From positions 1,116,902 through 1,180,901 of the forward strand of contig NZ_CP101508.1 of assembly GCF_024380015.1 (NCBI RefSeq): a stretch of DNA of 64,000 nt, in the 5' to 3' direction. Positions 1-9,636 of the stretch are shown here, in pieces. Each line of letters starts with the position of its first letter. Within the stretch, counting starts at the first letter, position 1. Both the position numbers and the translations under genes were made by a program. The stretch is from Photobacterium atrarenae (GTDB taxonomy: Bacteria; Pseudomonadota; Gammaproteobacteria; Enterobacterales; Vibrionaceae). The notes under the pieces were generated by a model that did not search any database, was not told the DNA's origin, and saw only the letters and a list, made by a program, of their open reading frames with translations.

Positions 1-1
1 A

Positions 2-130
2 ATCAACCTGTCTGTACGTGCGAAAGACGTTGCTGAAGAGCAAGAAGCAATGGCTGCCCTGAACAAGCAAGACGATGCTTCGTTCGGTAGCGCAATGGCT
101 GACGCTTTCAAAGCGGCTAAAGGCGAATAA
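2..130 (+). CDS. rpsA: 30S ribosomal protein S1, C-terminal end (partial)
   Basis: Only the last 42 codons are inside the window; the gene begins upstream. The visible tail is highly charged and Ala/Lys/Glu-rich, ending in AFKAAKGE, as in gammaproteobacterial S1 proteins. S1 binds mRNA on the small ribosomal subunit and helps translation initiation. Its position immediately before ihfB, with about 70 nt between them, is the conserved rpsA-ihfB arrangement of enteric bacteria and Vibrionaceae. The assignment rests on tail sequence plus synteny, because no full S1 domain is visible. Confidence 0.9.
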   Translation: MNLSVRAKDVAEEQEAMAALNKQDDASFGSAMADAFKAAKGE

Positions 131-202
131 TTGAGCATAGGGGGAACACTTTTCCCCCTAAGCGGTTATACTATTGAGAAACATACTAAAAACGGAGTGT
201 GT

Positions 203-496
203 ATGACAAAGTCTGAATTAATTGAAAGGCTGTGCAGTCAACAAACACATCTTTCTGCGAAACAAGTAGAAGATGCAATCAAGGAAATCCTTGAGCATAT
301 GGCGACCACCCTCGCAGAGGGCGACCGTATCGAAATCCGTGGCTTTGGTAGCTTCTCCTTGCATTACCGTGCTCCACGCGTTGGGCGTAATCCCAAGACC
401 GGGGACAAGGTTGAGTTAGACGGTAAGTACGTCCCTCACTTTAAACCGGGCAAAGAGTTACGTGATCGCGTGAATGCTGCTTACGCAGCGAATTAA
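203..496 (+). CDS. ihfB: Integration host factor subunit beta
   Basis: A 97-residue DNABII protein that pairs with IhfA to bend DNA sharply, acting in recombination, replication and sigma54 promoter activation. The beta-arm region [11 protein letters not shown] (residues 46-56) and the intercalating-proline loop GRNPKTG (61-67, Pro64) are intact. The ATG at 203 is chosen because it follows a GGAG-type ribosome site and gives the family N-terminus [10 protein letters not shown]; an in-frame upstream extension to 131 has no support. It is slightly longer than the 94-residue E. coli protein at the C-terminus. It lies downstream of rpsA and ends in an intrinsic terminator. IHF is likely relevant to the sigma54-dependent pspA promoter in this same window. 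Confidence 0.97.
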   Translation: MTKSELIERLCSQQTHLSAKQVEDAIKEILEHMATTLAEGDRIEIRGFGSFSLHYRAPRVGRNPKTGDKVELDGKYVPHFKPGKELRDRVNAAYAAN

Positions 497-511
497 ACGC
501 ATTTAGAACAA

Positions 512-546
512 AAAAACGGCATGCTGAAAGGTATGCCGTTTTTTTA
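512..546 (+). terminator. Intrinsic terminator after ihfB
   Basis: Inverted repeat ACGGCAT(GC)...(GT)ATGCCGT with a short loop, flanked by A- and T-runs, 15 nt after the ihfB stop. Confidence 0.9.
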
Positions 547-626
547 TGTCTATTGATCATGGTCTGATGTGTGAAAATCTTGCATAATCAACCCATCAAC
601 TATCGATCAAGTAAGAAGGATTTACG

Positions 627-911
627 ATGAAGATAATAAGCATTCTTGTTTTAGTGGTCTGCTTTCTCATTACGCTGGCGTTGGGGGCGCAAAACCAACA
701 GTTAGTGAATTTTGATTATCTGATTGCTCAGGGTGAGTTCCAGATGTCGACCCTGCTCGGGATTGCCTTTGGTGCCGGTTTTGCCATTGGCTGGCTGATT
801 TGCGGCATGCTGTATCTGAAAGCGCGTTTTTCAAGAAATCGCCTGAGCAAGAAAGTTGCGAAGCAACAGAAAGAGCTCGAGCAGCTGCGTGCTGAGCCTG
901 TAAAGGAATAA
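627..911 (+). CDS. lapA: Lipopolysaccharide assembly protein A
   Basis: A 94-residue inner-membrane protein of the LapA (YciS, DUF1049) family. Two hydrophobic segments (about residues 3-21 and 38-64) are followed by a basic, Glu/Gln-rich cytoplasmic tail (about 66-94) likely to be helical. With LapB it controls LPS synthesis by presenting LpxC to the FtsH protease. An AAGGA ribosome site lies 6-7 nt before the ATG. The stop is 6 nt before the lapB start, so the two genes form an operon as in other Gammaproteobacteria. The length matches the family (about 100 residues). Confidence 0.93.
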   Translation: MKIISILVLVVCFLITLALGAQNQQLVNFDYLIAQGEFQMSTLLGIAFGAGFAIGWLICGMLYLKARFSRNRLSKKVAKQQKELEQLRAEPVKE

Positions 912-917
912 ACATTA

Positions 918-2087
918 ATGCTAGAGCTGTTGTTTCTGTTATTGCCAATTGCCGCCGCCTACGGCTGGTATATGGGTAACAGGAGCGCTAGTAATAAACA
1001 ACAGGAGCAGTCTCACCACATGTCACGCCAGTATGTGACTGGCTTGAACCTGCTGTTATCTGATCAGTCAGATAAAGCGGTGGACGTGTTTATTGAACTG
1101 CTCCAGGTTGACAGTGAAACGATTGATACTCACCTTGCTTTGGGGAACCTGTTCCGAAGCCGGGGCGAGGTGGATCGTGCCATTCGAATTCACCAGAATC
1201 TGATTGCCCGTCCGAATTTAACTATCGATCAACGCAATTTAGCTTTGCAGCAATTGGCCCAGGATTATATGGCTGCCGGGTTCTTTGATCGTGCGGAGAA
1301 GATTTTTGAACAGTTGCTGGACGAGCCGGAGCATCGTAAAGGTGCCTTGCAGCAACTGTTGACCATTTATCAGCAAACCCGGGAATGGGACAAAGCTATC
1401 GAAATGGCCAGCCAGCTGGTCAAAATGGGCAAGTCCAAGCTCAAGCATGATATTGCCCACTACTGGTGCGAAATGGCGATGCTGGAGCTCAGTGCTTTGA
1501 ATATGGACAAGGCCAGACAACTCCTGAAGAAAGCCCTGTCGGCTGATAAATCCTGTGTGCGTGCCTCAATGATGATGGCGAAGATTCTGATCGGCGAGGA
1601 AGAGTACAAAGCCGCGCTGAAACAGCTGGAGCGGGTCGCTGAGCAGGACATTGATTATGTCAGCGAAACCTTGCCGATGTTGTTGCAATGCTATGAAGCG
1701 ACCGGAAACGAGTCGGGGTGGTACAAACACCTGCAGCACTGTGTTGAGCTCAATGCCGGGGCTACGGCTGAATTGATGCTGGCTGACGAGATTGCCAGGC
1801 TTGAAGGCTCCGTGTCTGCCCAAACCTTTATGACCCGCCAGCTGACCAAAAATCCGACCATGAAAGGATTTTATCAGTTGATGGATTACCATCTGGATGA
1901 AGCGGAAGAGGGGCGAGCCAAAGAGAGCCTGAGTACCCTGCGCGCGCTGGTGGGGGAGCAGCTGAAAATCAAACCTCACTTCCGCTGCCGGAAGTGCGGC
2001 TTTGCCACGCACTCGCTCTACTGGCAGTGTCCCTCCTGTAAAGGCTGGGGCGGCGTGAAGCCGATCCGAGGTCTGGACGGTGAATAA
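918..2087 (+). CDS. lapB: Lipopolysaccharide assembly protein B (TPR/rubredoxin-like)
   Basis: A 389-residue LapB (YciM) protein. A short N-terminal membrane anchor (residues 2-18) is followed by tandem TPR helices over about 30-330 and a C-terminal zinc ribbon with two CxxC pairs (Cys357/360 and Cys371/374; motifs CRKC and CPSC). The TPR domain faces the cytoplasm, binds FtsH and LpxC, and sets the rate of lipid A synthesis. All four metal-binding cysteines are present and the length equals the E. coli protein. It is translationally close to lapA and is followed by a terminator. In E. coli the pair also precedes pyrF, the same order as here. Confidence 0.96.
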   Translation: MLELLFLLLPIAAAYGWYMGNRSASNKQQEQSHHMSRQYVTGLNLLLSDQSDKAVDVFIELLQVDSETIDTHLALGNLFRSRGEVDRAIRIHQNLIARPNLTIDQRNLALQQLAQDYMAAGFFDRAEKIFEQLLDEPEHRKGALQQLLTIYQQTREWDKAIEMASQLVKMGKSKLKHDIAHYWCEMAMLELSALNMDKARQLLKKALSADKSCVRASMMMAKILIGEEEYKAALKQLERVAEQDIDYVSETLPMLLQCYEATGNESGWYKHLQHCVELNAGATAELMLADEIARLEGSVSAQTFMTRQLTKNPTMKGFYQLMDYHLDEAEEGRAKESLSTLRALVGEQLKIKPHFRCRKCGFATHSLYWQCPSCKGWGGVKPIRGLDGE

Positions 2088-2101
2088 CCCGAATGCTGAA
2101 C

Positions 2102-2131
2102 AGCCCGCTCGATGCCGAGCGGGCTTTTTAT
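2102..2131 (+). terminator. Intrinsic terminator after lapB
   Basis: Perfect stem AGCCCGCTCG/CGAGCGGGCT with a 4-nt loop followed by TTTTTATT, 15 nt after the lapB stop. Confidence 0.93.
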
Positions 2132-2332
2132 TGCCGGCAGGTTTGACGATTTACGATACCGAGTTGAATCTTGTGCTCTGAACAAACGATTGGCAAGGTA
2201 AGAAAAGCTTTGGTTTTGACTACTTCCAACAAAATTTGAAGAAGTGCTCGAAAAAAAACAATTTTACGGTACAATCCCGACCGCGCTCAGGGAGGCTGGG
2301 CGAGATTTAGCAATTATCAAGCAGGAGATGCC

Positions 2333-3028
2333 ATGTTGGATCCAAAAGTCATTGTCGCGCTCGATTATCCAAGTCAGGATGAGGCTCTTGCCTTTGTTGA
2401 CCGGATTGAGCCCGGAACTTGTCGATTGAAAGTCGGCAAAGAGATGTTTACTTATTTTGGCCCTGATTTTGTGCGTAAACTGCATGATCGGGGCCATTCT
2501 GTATTTCTGGACCTGAAATTTCACGATATTCCCAACACCTGCTCCCGTGCTGTTGCGGCGGCGGCAGAGCTCGGGGTGTGGATGGTGAATGTTCACGCCG
2601 GCGGCGGTGAGCGCATGATGACGGCATCGCGGGAGATCCTGGAGCCGTTTGGCAAGGACCGCCCATTGCTGATTGCAGTGACTGTGCTGACCAGCATGGA
2701 AGCGACTGATCTGCGTGGGACTGGGATTACGGCTGAGCCGCAGGCGCATGTTCTGAATCTGGCTCGTCTGACGAAAAGCAGCGGCCTGGACGGGGTGGTT
2801 TGCTCGGCACAGGAAGCGACGATGCTGAAAACAGAGCTAGGCCGAGAATTTAAACTGGTCACGCCGGGGATCCGTCCGGCAGGCAGCGCTGCTGGCGATC
2901 AGCGCCGGGTGATGACGCCGGTTGAAGCGGTTCAGGCGGGCTCGGATTATCTGGTGATTGGCCGGCCAATCACCCAGGCCGATGATCCGGCAGCGGTGCT
3001 GGCGGCGATTAACCAAAGCCTGGCCTAA
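2333..3028 (+). CDS. pyrF: Orotidine 5'-phosphate decarboxylase
   Basis: A 231-residue cytoplasmic TIM-barrel enzyme that converts OMP to UMP, the last step of de novo pyrimidine synthesis. The catalytic DxKxxD cluster is seen as [10 protein letters not shown] (Asp60, Lys62, Asp65). The C-terminal phosphate-binding segments TPGIRP and VIGRPIT are also intact. The ATG follows a CAGGAG ribosome site. About 240 nt of upstream non-coding DNA after the lapB terminator suggests its own promoter. Another pyrimidine gene, pyrC, lies at 49-50 kb in this window. Confidence 0.97.
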   Translation: MLDPKVIVALDYPSQDEALAFVDRIEPGTCRLKVGKEMFTYFGPDFVRKLHDRGHSVFLDLKFHDIPNTCSRAVAAAAELGVWMVNVHAGGGERMMTASREILEPFGKDRPLLIAVTVLTSMEATDLRGTGITAEPQAHVLNLARLTKSSGLDGVVCSAQEATMLKTELGREFKLVTPGIRPAGSAAGDQRRVMTPVEAVQAGSDYLVIGRPITQADDPAAVLAAINQSLA

Positions 3029-3037
3029 GCGAACTTG

Positions 3038-3065
3038 GCAGGCCCGGTGGGCCTGTCGTTGTTTT
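3038..3065 (+). terminator. Probable terminator after pyrF
   Basis: Stem CAGGCCC/GGGCCTG with a 3-nt loop followed by a T-rich tract (TCGTTGTTTTGG), 10 nt after pyrF. The U-tract is interrupted, so strength is uncertain. Confidence 0.65.
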
Positions 3066-3098
3066 GGGGTATGGTTCGCTTCGCGAACAGGTTAGGCG

Positions 3099-3914
3099 CT
3101 AGCACTCTACCTTGGCAGAACGCCGGCTGCGCCGATCGTGGCTGTGAGCGGAGAAATGACTGTCGAGCAGCTTTTGGGTCAGCGGGTGTTGCGGGTTGTT
3201 AAAGACCTCCTCGGTTAGTCCTTGTTCGACCACTTCGCCGGTTTGCATCACCATCACTTTATCAGTGAAGTGTTTGATCACCCCCATGTGTTGCGACACG
3301 TAGATATACGACAAGCCCATTTCTTCCTGAAGCTCGAGCAACAGGTTGATGATCTGCGAGCGCATCGACATATCCAGCCCGTTCAGGGCTTCATCGGCGA
3401 CAATGATACAGGGTTGCAGGATCAGCGCGCGGGCGAGAGAAACCCGCTGTTTCTGGCCGGTCGCCAGCATTTGCGGATAAAAATAGGCGTGCTCCGGCAG
3501 CAGCCCGACCCGGCGGAGGGTTTCCATGATCCGTCGCTCACGGGCTTGCGGGGTCATGTTGGTGTTTCGCTTCAGCGGCCCCTCCAGGATCTTGCCGATC
3601 TGGATCCGGGGGTTGAGCGAGGTATTGGGATCCTGAAAAATCATCCGGATCAGCTTACAGCGAGTCTGAAAGTCATTGTTGGCCAGTGGCTCACCGTTGA
3701 CCCGGATGATCCCTTCGGTCGGCTCGACGACCCCAGACAGCATTTTTGCCAGGGTCGACTTGCCGGAGCCGTTCTCGCCGATAAAGGCCAGGGTCTCACC
3801 GGCTTCGAGGGAAAAGGTCACTGGTTTGACGGCTTCAATGGTCCGGCGGCGGAATAAACCTGAACGGTAGTGATAGTCTTTCTTCAGGTGTTCGACTTCA
3901 AGCAGCGCACTCAC
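3099..3914 (-). CDS. sapF: Peptide/polyamine ABC transporter ATP-binding protein SapF
   Basis: A 271-residue ABC ATPase. Walker A is GENGSGKS (residues 46-53), Walker B is [10 protein letters not shown], and the switch histidine lies in YVSQHMG. The signature loop reads LATGQ instead of LSGGQ; E. coli SapF has a similar departure (LAPGQ), so this is a family trait. It is the last gene of the sapABCDF operon and overlaps sapD by 4 nt (ATGA-type coupling). The Sap system imports antimicrobial peptides for degradation in some pathogens, and in E. coli sapBCDF has been linked to putrescine export. The substrate here cannot be read from sequence. Confidence 0.93.
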   Translation of the reverse strand: MSALLEVEHLKKDYHYRSGLFRRRTIEAVKPVTFSLEAGETLAFIGENGSGKSTLAKMLSGVVEPTEGIIRVNGEPLANNDFQTRCKLIRMIFQDPNTSLNPRIQIGKILEGPLKRNTNMTPQARERRIMETLRRVGLLPEHAYFYPQMLATGQKQRVSLARALILQPCIIVADEALNGLDMSMRSQIINLLLELQEEMGLSYIYVSQHMGVIKHFTDKVMVMQTGEVVEQGLTEEVFNNPQHPLTQKLLDSHFSAHSHDRRSRRSAKVEC

Positions 3915-4912
3915 TTACTGTTCTCCTCCATGTTCAGCGGGAAATGGCAGCTGAATTTATGGTTTTTGATTTTTCTGCGCTTGGGGACTTCGACACATTT
4001 CCGCTGGGCATGGGGACAGCGAGGGCCAAGGCGACAGCCGATGGGTAAGTGCTGCAACGGCGGGATCGAGCCCGGCAGCGTCTCCAGTTTGCACTTATGC
4101 GGCAGGACATCGAGGTTAAAGTCCGGCATCGCGTGCAGCAGGGCTTCGGTATAAGGGTGGTGCGGTGATTCCAGCAGTTGCTTTCGGCTGCCGGACTCGA
4201 CCGCCTGGCCGCAATACATCACGGTGATCCGGTCCGCCCACTGGGTCACCATGGTTAAATCGTGGCTGACCAGCAAGATGGTGGTATTGCCGAGCTGGTT
4301 CATCCGGCTGAGCAGACGGAAGATCTGCGACTGGGTGATCGGATCGAGATCGTTGGTTGGTTCATCAGCAATCAGCAGGCGAGGGCGGTTGGCGATCGCC
4401 ATTGCAATCATGACCTTCTGACACTCGCCGTCCGTCAGCTCGTAGGGGTAGCTCTTCATCACCCGCTTGTGCTCTTTGATCCCGACCTTATGCAGCAAGG
4501 CGATTGCCTGCTTCTGTCGCCAGTGGAACCGCTGCCACCAACTGCCGGAAAAAGAGCCGGCCGGGATTGCTTCTTCCAGCTGCTCCCCGACTTGCTCAGA
4601 AGGGTCCAGGCACGAGGAGGGCTCCTGAAAGATCATCGCAATTTCCCGCCCGACCACTTTGCGTCGCTCACGGGCAGAGAGGGTCAGCAGGTCGATGTCA
4701 GCCAGGCGCAGGCGGTCGGCGCTGACCCGCCAGCTGTCTTTGGTTACGCCGGCGATAGCTTTGGCCACCAGGCTTTTCCCGGAGCCGGATTCACCCACCA
4801 GCCCGCGGATCTCGCCTTCGCTTAGCGTCAGGCTCATTCGGTCGACGGCTTTGACCATCCCCTGCGGGGTTTCAATTTCAATGGTGAGGTTACGGATATC
4901 AAGTAATGGCAT
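3911..4912 (-). CDS. sapD: Peptide/polyamine ABC transporter ATP-binding protein SapD
   Basis: A 333-residue oligopeptide-type ABC ATPase. Walker A is GESGSGKS, the signature is LTDGECQKV, and Walker B is [12 protein letters not shown]. The C-terminal extension carries the OppD/DppD-type cysteine region (CPHAQRKC). It pairs with SapF to power the SapB-SapC permease on the cytoplasmic face of the inner membrane. In E. coli SapD has also been linked to Trk potassium uptake. The start overlaps the sapC stop by one base and the stop overlaps the sapF start, showing translational coupling. Confidence 0.93.
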   Translation of the reverse strand: MPLLDIRNLTIEIETPQGMVKAVDRMSLTLSEGEIRGLVGESGSGKSLVAKAIAGVTKDSWRVSADRLRLADIDLLTLSARERRKVVGREIAMIFQEPSSCLDPSEQVGEQLEEAIPAGSFSGSWWQRFHWRQKQAIALLHKVGIKEHKRVMKSYPYELTDGECQKVMIAMAIANRPRLLIADEPTNDLDPITQSQIFRLLSRMNQLGNTTILLVSHDLTMVTQWADRITVMYCGQAVESGSRKQLLESPHHPYTEALLHAMPDFNLDVLPHKCKLETLPGSIPPLQHLPIGCRLGPRCPHAQRKCVEVPKRRKIKNHKFSCHFPLNMEENSK

Positions 4913-5799
4913 TAATCTATCCCCGCGTTAATCGCCTGGCGGAGTCCTTCTCCTACTAAGTTTATAACCAATACGCTGAAGGTGATGGCCAGTCCCGGCA
5001 GGGTGACGGTCCACGGCGCGAGGTAGATCAGCTCAATGGAATCACCCAGCATCGCGCCCCATTCGGCCGAAGGCGCCTGGGCGCCGAGGCCGAGAAAGCC
5101 CAGCGCTGCCAGATCCAGAATGGCGATGGAAATGGCCCGGGTCAATTCGTTGGAAATGACGGTCAGGATATTGGGCAATATTGAATGATAGAGCAGATAG
5201 AAATTATTGGCGCCGTCGAGCCGGGCCGCGATGATGTAATCTTTCTCGACCTCATTGTGGACTGCGGTATAGACCGCGCGGATGAAACGGGGGATCAGCG
5301 CTAGCCAGATCGCCAGTAGGATATTGAGCTCCCCCGGCCCCATATAGGCCACAACAATAATCGCCAGCAGCAGGGACGGGATCGATAATACGGTGTCGAG
5401 CAGGTGATTGAGAAAACTCGATTTCAGTCCCCGGGTCATCCCCGCCATGACGCCGATGGTAATGCCGATCACGCTGGAGGCCAGGGCAATCAGCAGGGCG
5501 TAGCCGAAGGTCAGCTGCGAGCCAACGAGCAGGCGGCTGAGAATATCCCGGCCCAAATCATCGGTTCCGAAGAAGTACTCGACATGGCCGGTCGGATCCC
5601 AGGATGGTGGCATCAGCAGCTCACCGACCTGATCATAGGGCGAATAGGGGGTGATCCACGGCGCAACCAGGGTGATCAGGAGCAGGAACAACAGGCACCA
5701 GAGCCCGAACATGGCCAGCGAGTTGGTGCGGAAGTTTTGCCAGGCCCGTTCCCACTGGGTCGGGATCTTCTGCTCCTGGTAAATGTTATTTGATAGCAT
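4912..5799 (-). CDS. sapC: Peptide/polyamine ABC transporter permease SapC
   Basis: A 295-residue inner-membrane permease of the DppC/OppC class. The N-terminal segment is followed by a first transmembrane helix (about residues 28-48) and a core of five more helices. The EAA-type coupling loop is visible as AARLDGANN. The ATG at 5799 is preferred over an upstream TTG at 5817 because it follows an AAAGGA ribosome site by 5 nt and gives a family-like N-terminus. It overlaps the end of sapB by 14 nt. Conserved [14 protein letters not shown] is typical for this permease type. Confidence 0.93.
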   Translation of the reverse strand: MLSNNIYQEQKIPTQWERAWQNFRTNSLAMFGLWCLLFLLLITLVAPWITPYSPYDQVGELLMPPSWDPTGHVEYFFGTDDLGRDILSRLLVGSQLTFGYALLIALASSVIGITIGVMAGMTRGLKSSFLNHLLDTVLSIPSLLLAIIVVAYMGPGELNILLAIWLALIPRFIRAVYTAVHNEVEKDYIIAARLDGANNFYLLYHSILPNILTVISNELTRAISIAILDLAALGFLGLGAQAPSAEWGAMLGDSIELIYLAPWTVTLPGLAITFSVLVINLVGEGLRQAINAGID

Positions 5800-6748
5800 A
5801 CCATTCCTTTCTGACAAGCGGGCTGACGATGGCGCCGGTCAAATCCGACAGGATGTTAGCCACCAGAATAAAGCTCCCGACAGCAATCACACCGGCTTGA
5901 ATGGCCACATAGTCCTGGCCGGCAATCGCATTGAGCAGCCAGCGACCGATGCCGGGCCAGTTGAAGATCGACTCGGTCAGCATGGCAAACGTCATCATGG
6001 TGGAAAACTGCATCCCCAGCTTCGGAATGATCGGCGGGATGGCATTTTTCAGAACGTGGCGACGGATAATTTCAAACATCGACAGGCCTTTGGTCTGGGC
6101 GACCTTGATAAAATTCTGACCCATGATTTCGGACACGGATGCCCGGGTCAGGCGGATCACTTCGGTCGTCGGCGCCATGGCCAGCACCAGTGTCGGCAGG
6201 ATCAGATGGCGGATGGTATCCATCAGTGCTTCAGAGCGGTACGGCTTCTCGGACAGGATCACATCAATCAAGGCCACCCCGGTCACCGGTTTGATTTCAT
6301 ACAACAGGCTGTAACGCCCGGCCACCGGGAGCCAGCCAAGCTGCTGGGAGAACAGCATGATCAGCAAGACAGCCAGCCAGAACACCGGAATCGAGTAGCC
6401 AAGTAATGCCAGTGATGAAATCGACGTATCAATCATCCGTCCGCGTTTCACCCCGGCCAGGGTGCCCAGCGGGATCCCGACCAGCAGCGACAGGACAAAG
6501 GCAAAGAAGCAGAGCTCAATCGTGGCCGGGAAGGCGGCCAGCACATCATGGACAATCGGCTCACCGTTTGGGTTGAGGCCCAGGTTGCCGGCGAACAGGT
6601 TCTCCAGGTAAATCAACCAGCCGCCCCAGAACGGCTGCTGGCTCCACACCAGGCTCTGATCCAGGCGCAGGATGCTGAAACCCACCAGGGTCAGGATGGC
6701 CATGGTGATCAAAAACAGATTGAGTCGACGAATCGTGTAAATAAACAT
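5786..6748 (-). CDS. sapB: Peptide/polyamine ABC transporter permease SapB
   Basis: A 320-residue permease of the DppB/OppB class, almost the same length as E. coli SapB (321). The N-terminus MFIYTIRRLNLF precedes the first membrane helix and the rest is a multi-helix permease core. The coupling-loop region reads AQTKGLSMFEII. The ATG at 6748 is 4 nt after the sapA stop, whereas longer in-frame starts would run well into sapA. SapB and SapC form the membrane channel. Confidence 0.93.
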   Translation of the reverse strand: MFIYTIRRLNLFLITMAILTLVGFSILRLDQSLVWSQQPFWGGWLIYLENLFAGNLGLNPNGEPIVHDVLAAFPATIELCFFAFVLSLLVGIPLGTLAGVKRGRMIDTSISSLALLGYSIPVFWLAVLLIMLFSQQLGWLPVAGRYSLLYEIKPVTGVALIDVILSEKPYRSEALMDTIRHLILPTLVLAMAPTTEVIRLTRASVSEIMGQNFIKVAQTKGLSMFEIIRRHVLKNAIPPIIPKLGMQFSTMMTFAMLTESIFNWPGIGRWLLNAIAGQDYVAIQAGVIAVGSFILVANILSDLTGAIVSPLVRKEWYAIK

Positions 6749-6752
6749 GTAA

Positions 6753-8372
6753 TTACTCGCTGCGATAGACGCTGGCAAAAGAGCGGGTGCCAAACGGGCT
6801 CAATTGCAAACCGCCAAGCGATTGGTGATGGACCTGAAAATGGACGCCGTGCGCCAGGGGGATCACCGGAACCTGCTGGTCCAGAATATCCTGCGCCAGG
6901 TGGTAATAATTGACGCGCTGTTCGAGCTGATTGGTTCGTGAGGCCAGCTCCAGCAGATTGTCAAAGCTGAGTTCGCACCAGTTCGCGACGTTGAGCCCGG
7001 CGGCTTTGGCACTACAGGAGAGCAGCGGACGGAGGAAATTATCCGGATCGCCGTTATCGGCAATCCAGCCGGTCAGCTGCATATCGCTGTTAGAAGCTGA
7101 AGTTGAGCTGAGGCGACTAACTGACTCCTGAGCCAGGATGATAAGCCGCACCCCGACCGCTTTCAGATCGGCCTGGATCAGCTCGGCGGTTTTGCGCGGA
7201 CTCGGGTTGTAAGGGCGGGGCTCGATCGGCACCCACATTGTCAGGATCAGATCGTCGGCATAGCCTGCTTCTGCCAGCAGGGCGCGCGCTTGGTCCGGGT
7301 CGTAATCCAGCGCCTGGCTGGCGTGGTTGTAGGCCCAGGACATCGGCGGCAGGATGCTCTTGGCCTTGGTGCCGGTCCCGTAGTAGACCGAGTTGAGCAG
7401 GTTATCCCGGTTGATAGCGAGATTGATGGCTTGTCGGACCCGCAGATCCTGCAGCACAGCTTTGTCGTTATTGAGGGCAACGAAAGCCACGTTCATCCCG
7501 GTCTGGGCCATCAGCTCAAACTCTTCGCTGTTGCTGATCACCGGCAGCTGGCTGGCCACCGGCGATGACAGTACGTCACATTCTTTGCTCAGCAGCTTGG
7601 CCAGGGTGCCGGTGCCGCGGGCTGAAATATCAAATACGACCTGCTCCATCGGTGCGGCGCCCTGCCAGTATCCCCAGTGGCGGCCGAGACGGATCAGGTC
7701 GTCGGGCAAATACTGGGCGAGGTAGAATGGGCCGGTGCCGATGGGCTTCATATCCAGTTGCTGTAACTGACCGGCTTTGAGCAGGCGCTGGGCATATTCC
7801 TGGGAATGGATCACCGCGTAGCTGGTGGCTAGGTTTGACAGGAAAGCATTGTCCGGGCGGGTGAGCACGAAGGTGACGGTATGGGAGTCGTTCATCTCGA
7901 TATGAGCAATCAGCTCACTGAAACCCTGGCTCTCAAACCACGGGTAGCGTCCGCCGGACACGGCATGGAACGGGTGCTTGGGATTGATAATCCGCTGGAA
8001 GCTGAATACCACATCCTGGGCATTGAAGCGCCGGGTCGGCTTAAACCATTCGGTGGTCTGAAATTCAATCCCTTTGCGCAGCTTGAAGGTATATTCCAGG
8101 CCGTCATCACTGATGGTCCAGCTGCGAGCCAGCGAAGGCAGGGGCTGGTGGCTGACCGGATCGAGCATCAGCAGGCGATCGAAAATTTGAGCGGCAAGCG
8201 TATCAGCCGTCAGGCCGCCATCAATCAGCTGGGGGTTGAAGGTGGTCGGTGTATCTTGGCCACAATAGACGAAGCCACGGCTACGGATGGTGCTATCTCG
8301 CTGTGGCTCTGAGCAGCCAATCAGGCTGAGCAGACTGAGGCACGCAAGCAGTAGACGGGTAGAGGCGCTCAT
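6753..8372 (-). CDS. sapA: Substrate-binding protein SapA (predicted lipoprotein)
   Basis: A 539-residue solute-binding protein of the DppA/OppA (SBP family 5) type, the receptor of the Sap importer. It aligns throughout with E. coli SapA, for example at GTGPFYLAQY and the ADNGDPDNFLRPLLSC segment. The ATG at 8372 yields a signal sequence ending in a lipobox (SLIGC, Cys20). The protein is therefore predicted to be lipid-anchored, unlike E. coli SapA, which has an ordinary cleaved signal. An in-frame extension to 8414 would bury the signal peptide and is rejected. It is the first gene of the operon, 134 nt downstream of pspF. Confidence 0.93.
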   Translation of the reverse strand: MSASTRLLLACLSLLSLIGCSEPQRDSTIRSRGFVYCGQDTPTTFNPQLIDGGLTADTLAAQIFDRLLMLDPVSHQPLPSLARSWTISDDGLEYTFKLRKGIEFQTTEWFKPTRRFNAQDVVFSFQRIINPKHPFHAVSGGRYPWFESQGFSELIAHIEMNDSHTVTFVLTRPDNAFLSNLATSYAVIHSQEYAQRLLKAGQLQQLDMKPIGTGPFYLAQYLPDDLIRLGRHWGYWQGAAPMEQVVFDISARGTGTLAKLLSKECDVLSSPVASQLPVISNSEEFELMAQTGMNVAFVALNNDKAVLQDLRVRQAINLAINRDNLLNSVYYGTGTKAKSILPPMSWAYNHASQALDYDPDQARALLAEAGYADDLILTMWVPIEPRPYNPSPRKTAELIQADLKAVGVRLIILAQESVSRLSSTSASNSDMQLTGWIADNGDPDNFLRPLLSCSAKAAGLNVANWCELSFDNLLELASRTNQLEQRVNYYHLAQDILDQQVPVIPLAHGVHFQVHHQSLGGLQLSPFGTRSFASVYRSE

Positions 8373-8506
8373 ATCGACATGTATTTTTGGAAAACAAGTG
8401 GCTAAATTTACCATTATCCATCACCGTCACCAAGCGTTGCAGGCAAATAACCTTCTAGAATTTGGTGCTTTTTACTGAGGTTCTGCGCCGGATGATGCCG
8501 GTTTGG

Positions 8507-9523
8507 TCACTGGGTCGGGGTGCCGACCAGCTGGTATTTGCGCAACAGGCCCCTCAGTTGATGGTAGCTTAAACCCAACAGCTCAGCGGCATTTCGCTGA
8601 TTGAAGCGGGCCTGTTCCAGCGCCTGGCGGATCAGGGAGACTTCCTGCGCCTGCTGCCACTGGCGAAAATCAAGCGGAAAACTCGGGACCGGTTGGGGCG
8701 CGCAGGCCTCGGCGGATGGCTGTGCTGCGGCTGCCGCATCCTCAGGTTGCCAGGGAGAGCGGAACGGGTCAATGATGATGGCATCGACGGGCTCATCTTC
8801 CTGGCTGTGGCGGAATACCGATCGTTCCACCACGTTCTTCAGTTCGCGGATATTGCCGGGCCAGTGGTAGTCGGTCAGCGCTTTTCGGGCGTCGGGCGAG
8901 AAGCCGGAAAAGTAGCCAAACCCCAGCTCTCGGCACATGCGCACAGCGTAGTAATCCGCCAGCGGCAGGATATCTTCCCGGCGTGCCCGCAGCGGCGGCA
9001 GGTGGATGATGTCAAAGGCCAGGCGATCGAGCAGGTCAGCGCGGAATTTTCCGTCCTCGGCCAGCTGGGGCAGGTTGTCATTGGTGGCGCAGATCAGCCG
9101 GACATTGGCCTGACAGGTTCGGCTGCCGCCGACGCGCTCGTATTCGCCGTACTCGATCACCCGTAGCAGCTTTTCCTGGACGCCGAGTGGTGCGGTTGCC
9201 AGTTCGTCGAGGAACAGGGTGCCGCCTTCAGCCCGCTCAAAGCGGCCCTGATGGCGGCCTTTGGCACCGGTAAAAGAGCCGGCTTCGTGGCCGAACAGCT
9301 CCGAATCAATCACGCCTTCACTTAACGCGGCACAGTTGAGTGTCACCAGCGGTTGATCCCAACGCTGGGACAGATAGTGGATCCGCTGGGCAATCAGCTC
9401 CTTGCCGGTCCCGCGCTCGCCCAGGATCAGGATCGGCCGGTTGAGCGGCGCCAGGCGTGAGGCCTGATCCAGCACCGCCAGGAAAGGTTCGGATTCACCG
9501 ATCAGGTTATCTGTCTTTTGCAT
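8507..9523 (-). CDS. pspF: Sigma54 activator of the phage-shock operon
   Basis: A 338-residue bacterial enhancer-binding protein without an N-terminal receiver domain, as in E. coli PspF. Walker A is GERGTGKE, Walker B is [10 protein letters not shown], and the R-finger/sensor segments [11 protein letters not shown] and [10 protein letters not shown] are intact. A Fis-type helix-turn-helix ([17 protein letters not shown]) closes the protein. The sigma54-contacting loop reads GSFTGA, a conservative change from GAFTGA. PspF is held inactive by PspA and drives pspA transcription. It is divergent from pspA, with the sigma54 promoter in the shared gap. Confidence 0.96.
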   Translation of the reverse strand: MQKTDNLIGESEPFLAVLDQASRLAPLNRPILILGERGTGKELIAQRIHYLSQRWDQPLVTLNCAALSEGVIDSELFGHEAGSFTGAKGRHQGRFERAEGGTLFLDELATAPLGVQEKLLRVIEYGEYERVGGSRTCQANVRLICATNDNLPQLAEDGKFRADLLDRLAFDIIHLPPLRARREDILPLADYYAVRMCRELGFGYFSGFSPDARKALTDYHWPGNIRELKNVVERSVFRHSQEDEPVDAIIIDPFRSPWQPEDAAAAAQPSAEACAPQPVPSFPLDFRQWQQAQEVSLIRQALEQARFNQRNAAELLGLSYHQLRGLLRKYQLVGTPTQ

Positions 9524-9619
9524 GGTTAATCTCGCTAACTGTTGGCGAATTTAATAATACCATAGCACCATGTGTAGATGGCTTCCAATGTAACTTATTG
9601 AAAAACATCAACATAAAAG

Positions 9620-9636
9620 TTGGCACAGTACTTGAT
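9620..9636 (+). promoter_or_regulatory. Sigma54 promoter of pspABC
   Basis: TTGGCACAGTACTTGAT matches the -24/-12 consensus TGGCAC-N5-TTGCW. GG and GA are separated by 10 nt; the -12 element has GA where GC is usual. The predicted transcript start is near 9647, leaving a leader of about 120 nt before pspA. PspF upstream sites and an IHF site are expected further upstream, but I could not place them with confidence. Confidence 0.85.

Noticed and set aside
3402..3500. SapF signature LATGQ as a sign of a broken ATPase
   Set aside because: E. coli SapF shows a comparable departure (LAPGQ), and Walker A, Walker B and the switch histidine are intact, so this is a family feature.
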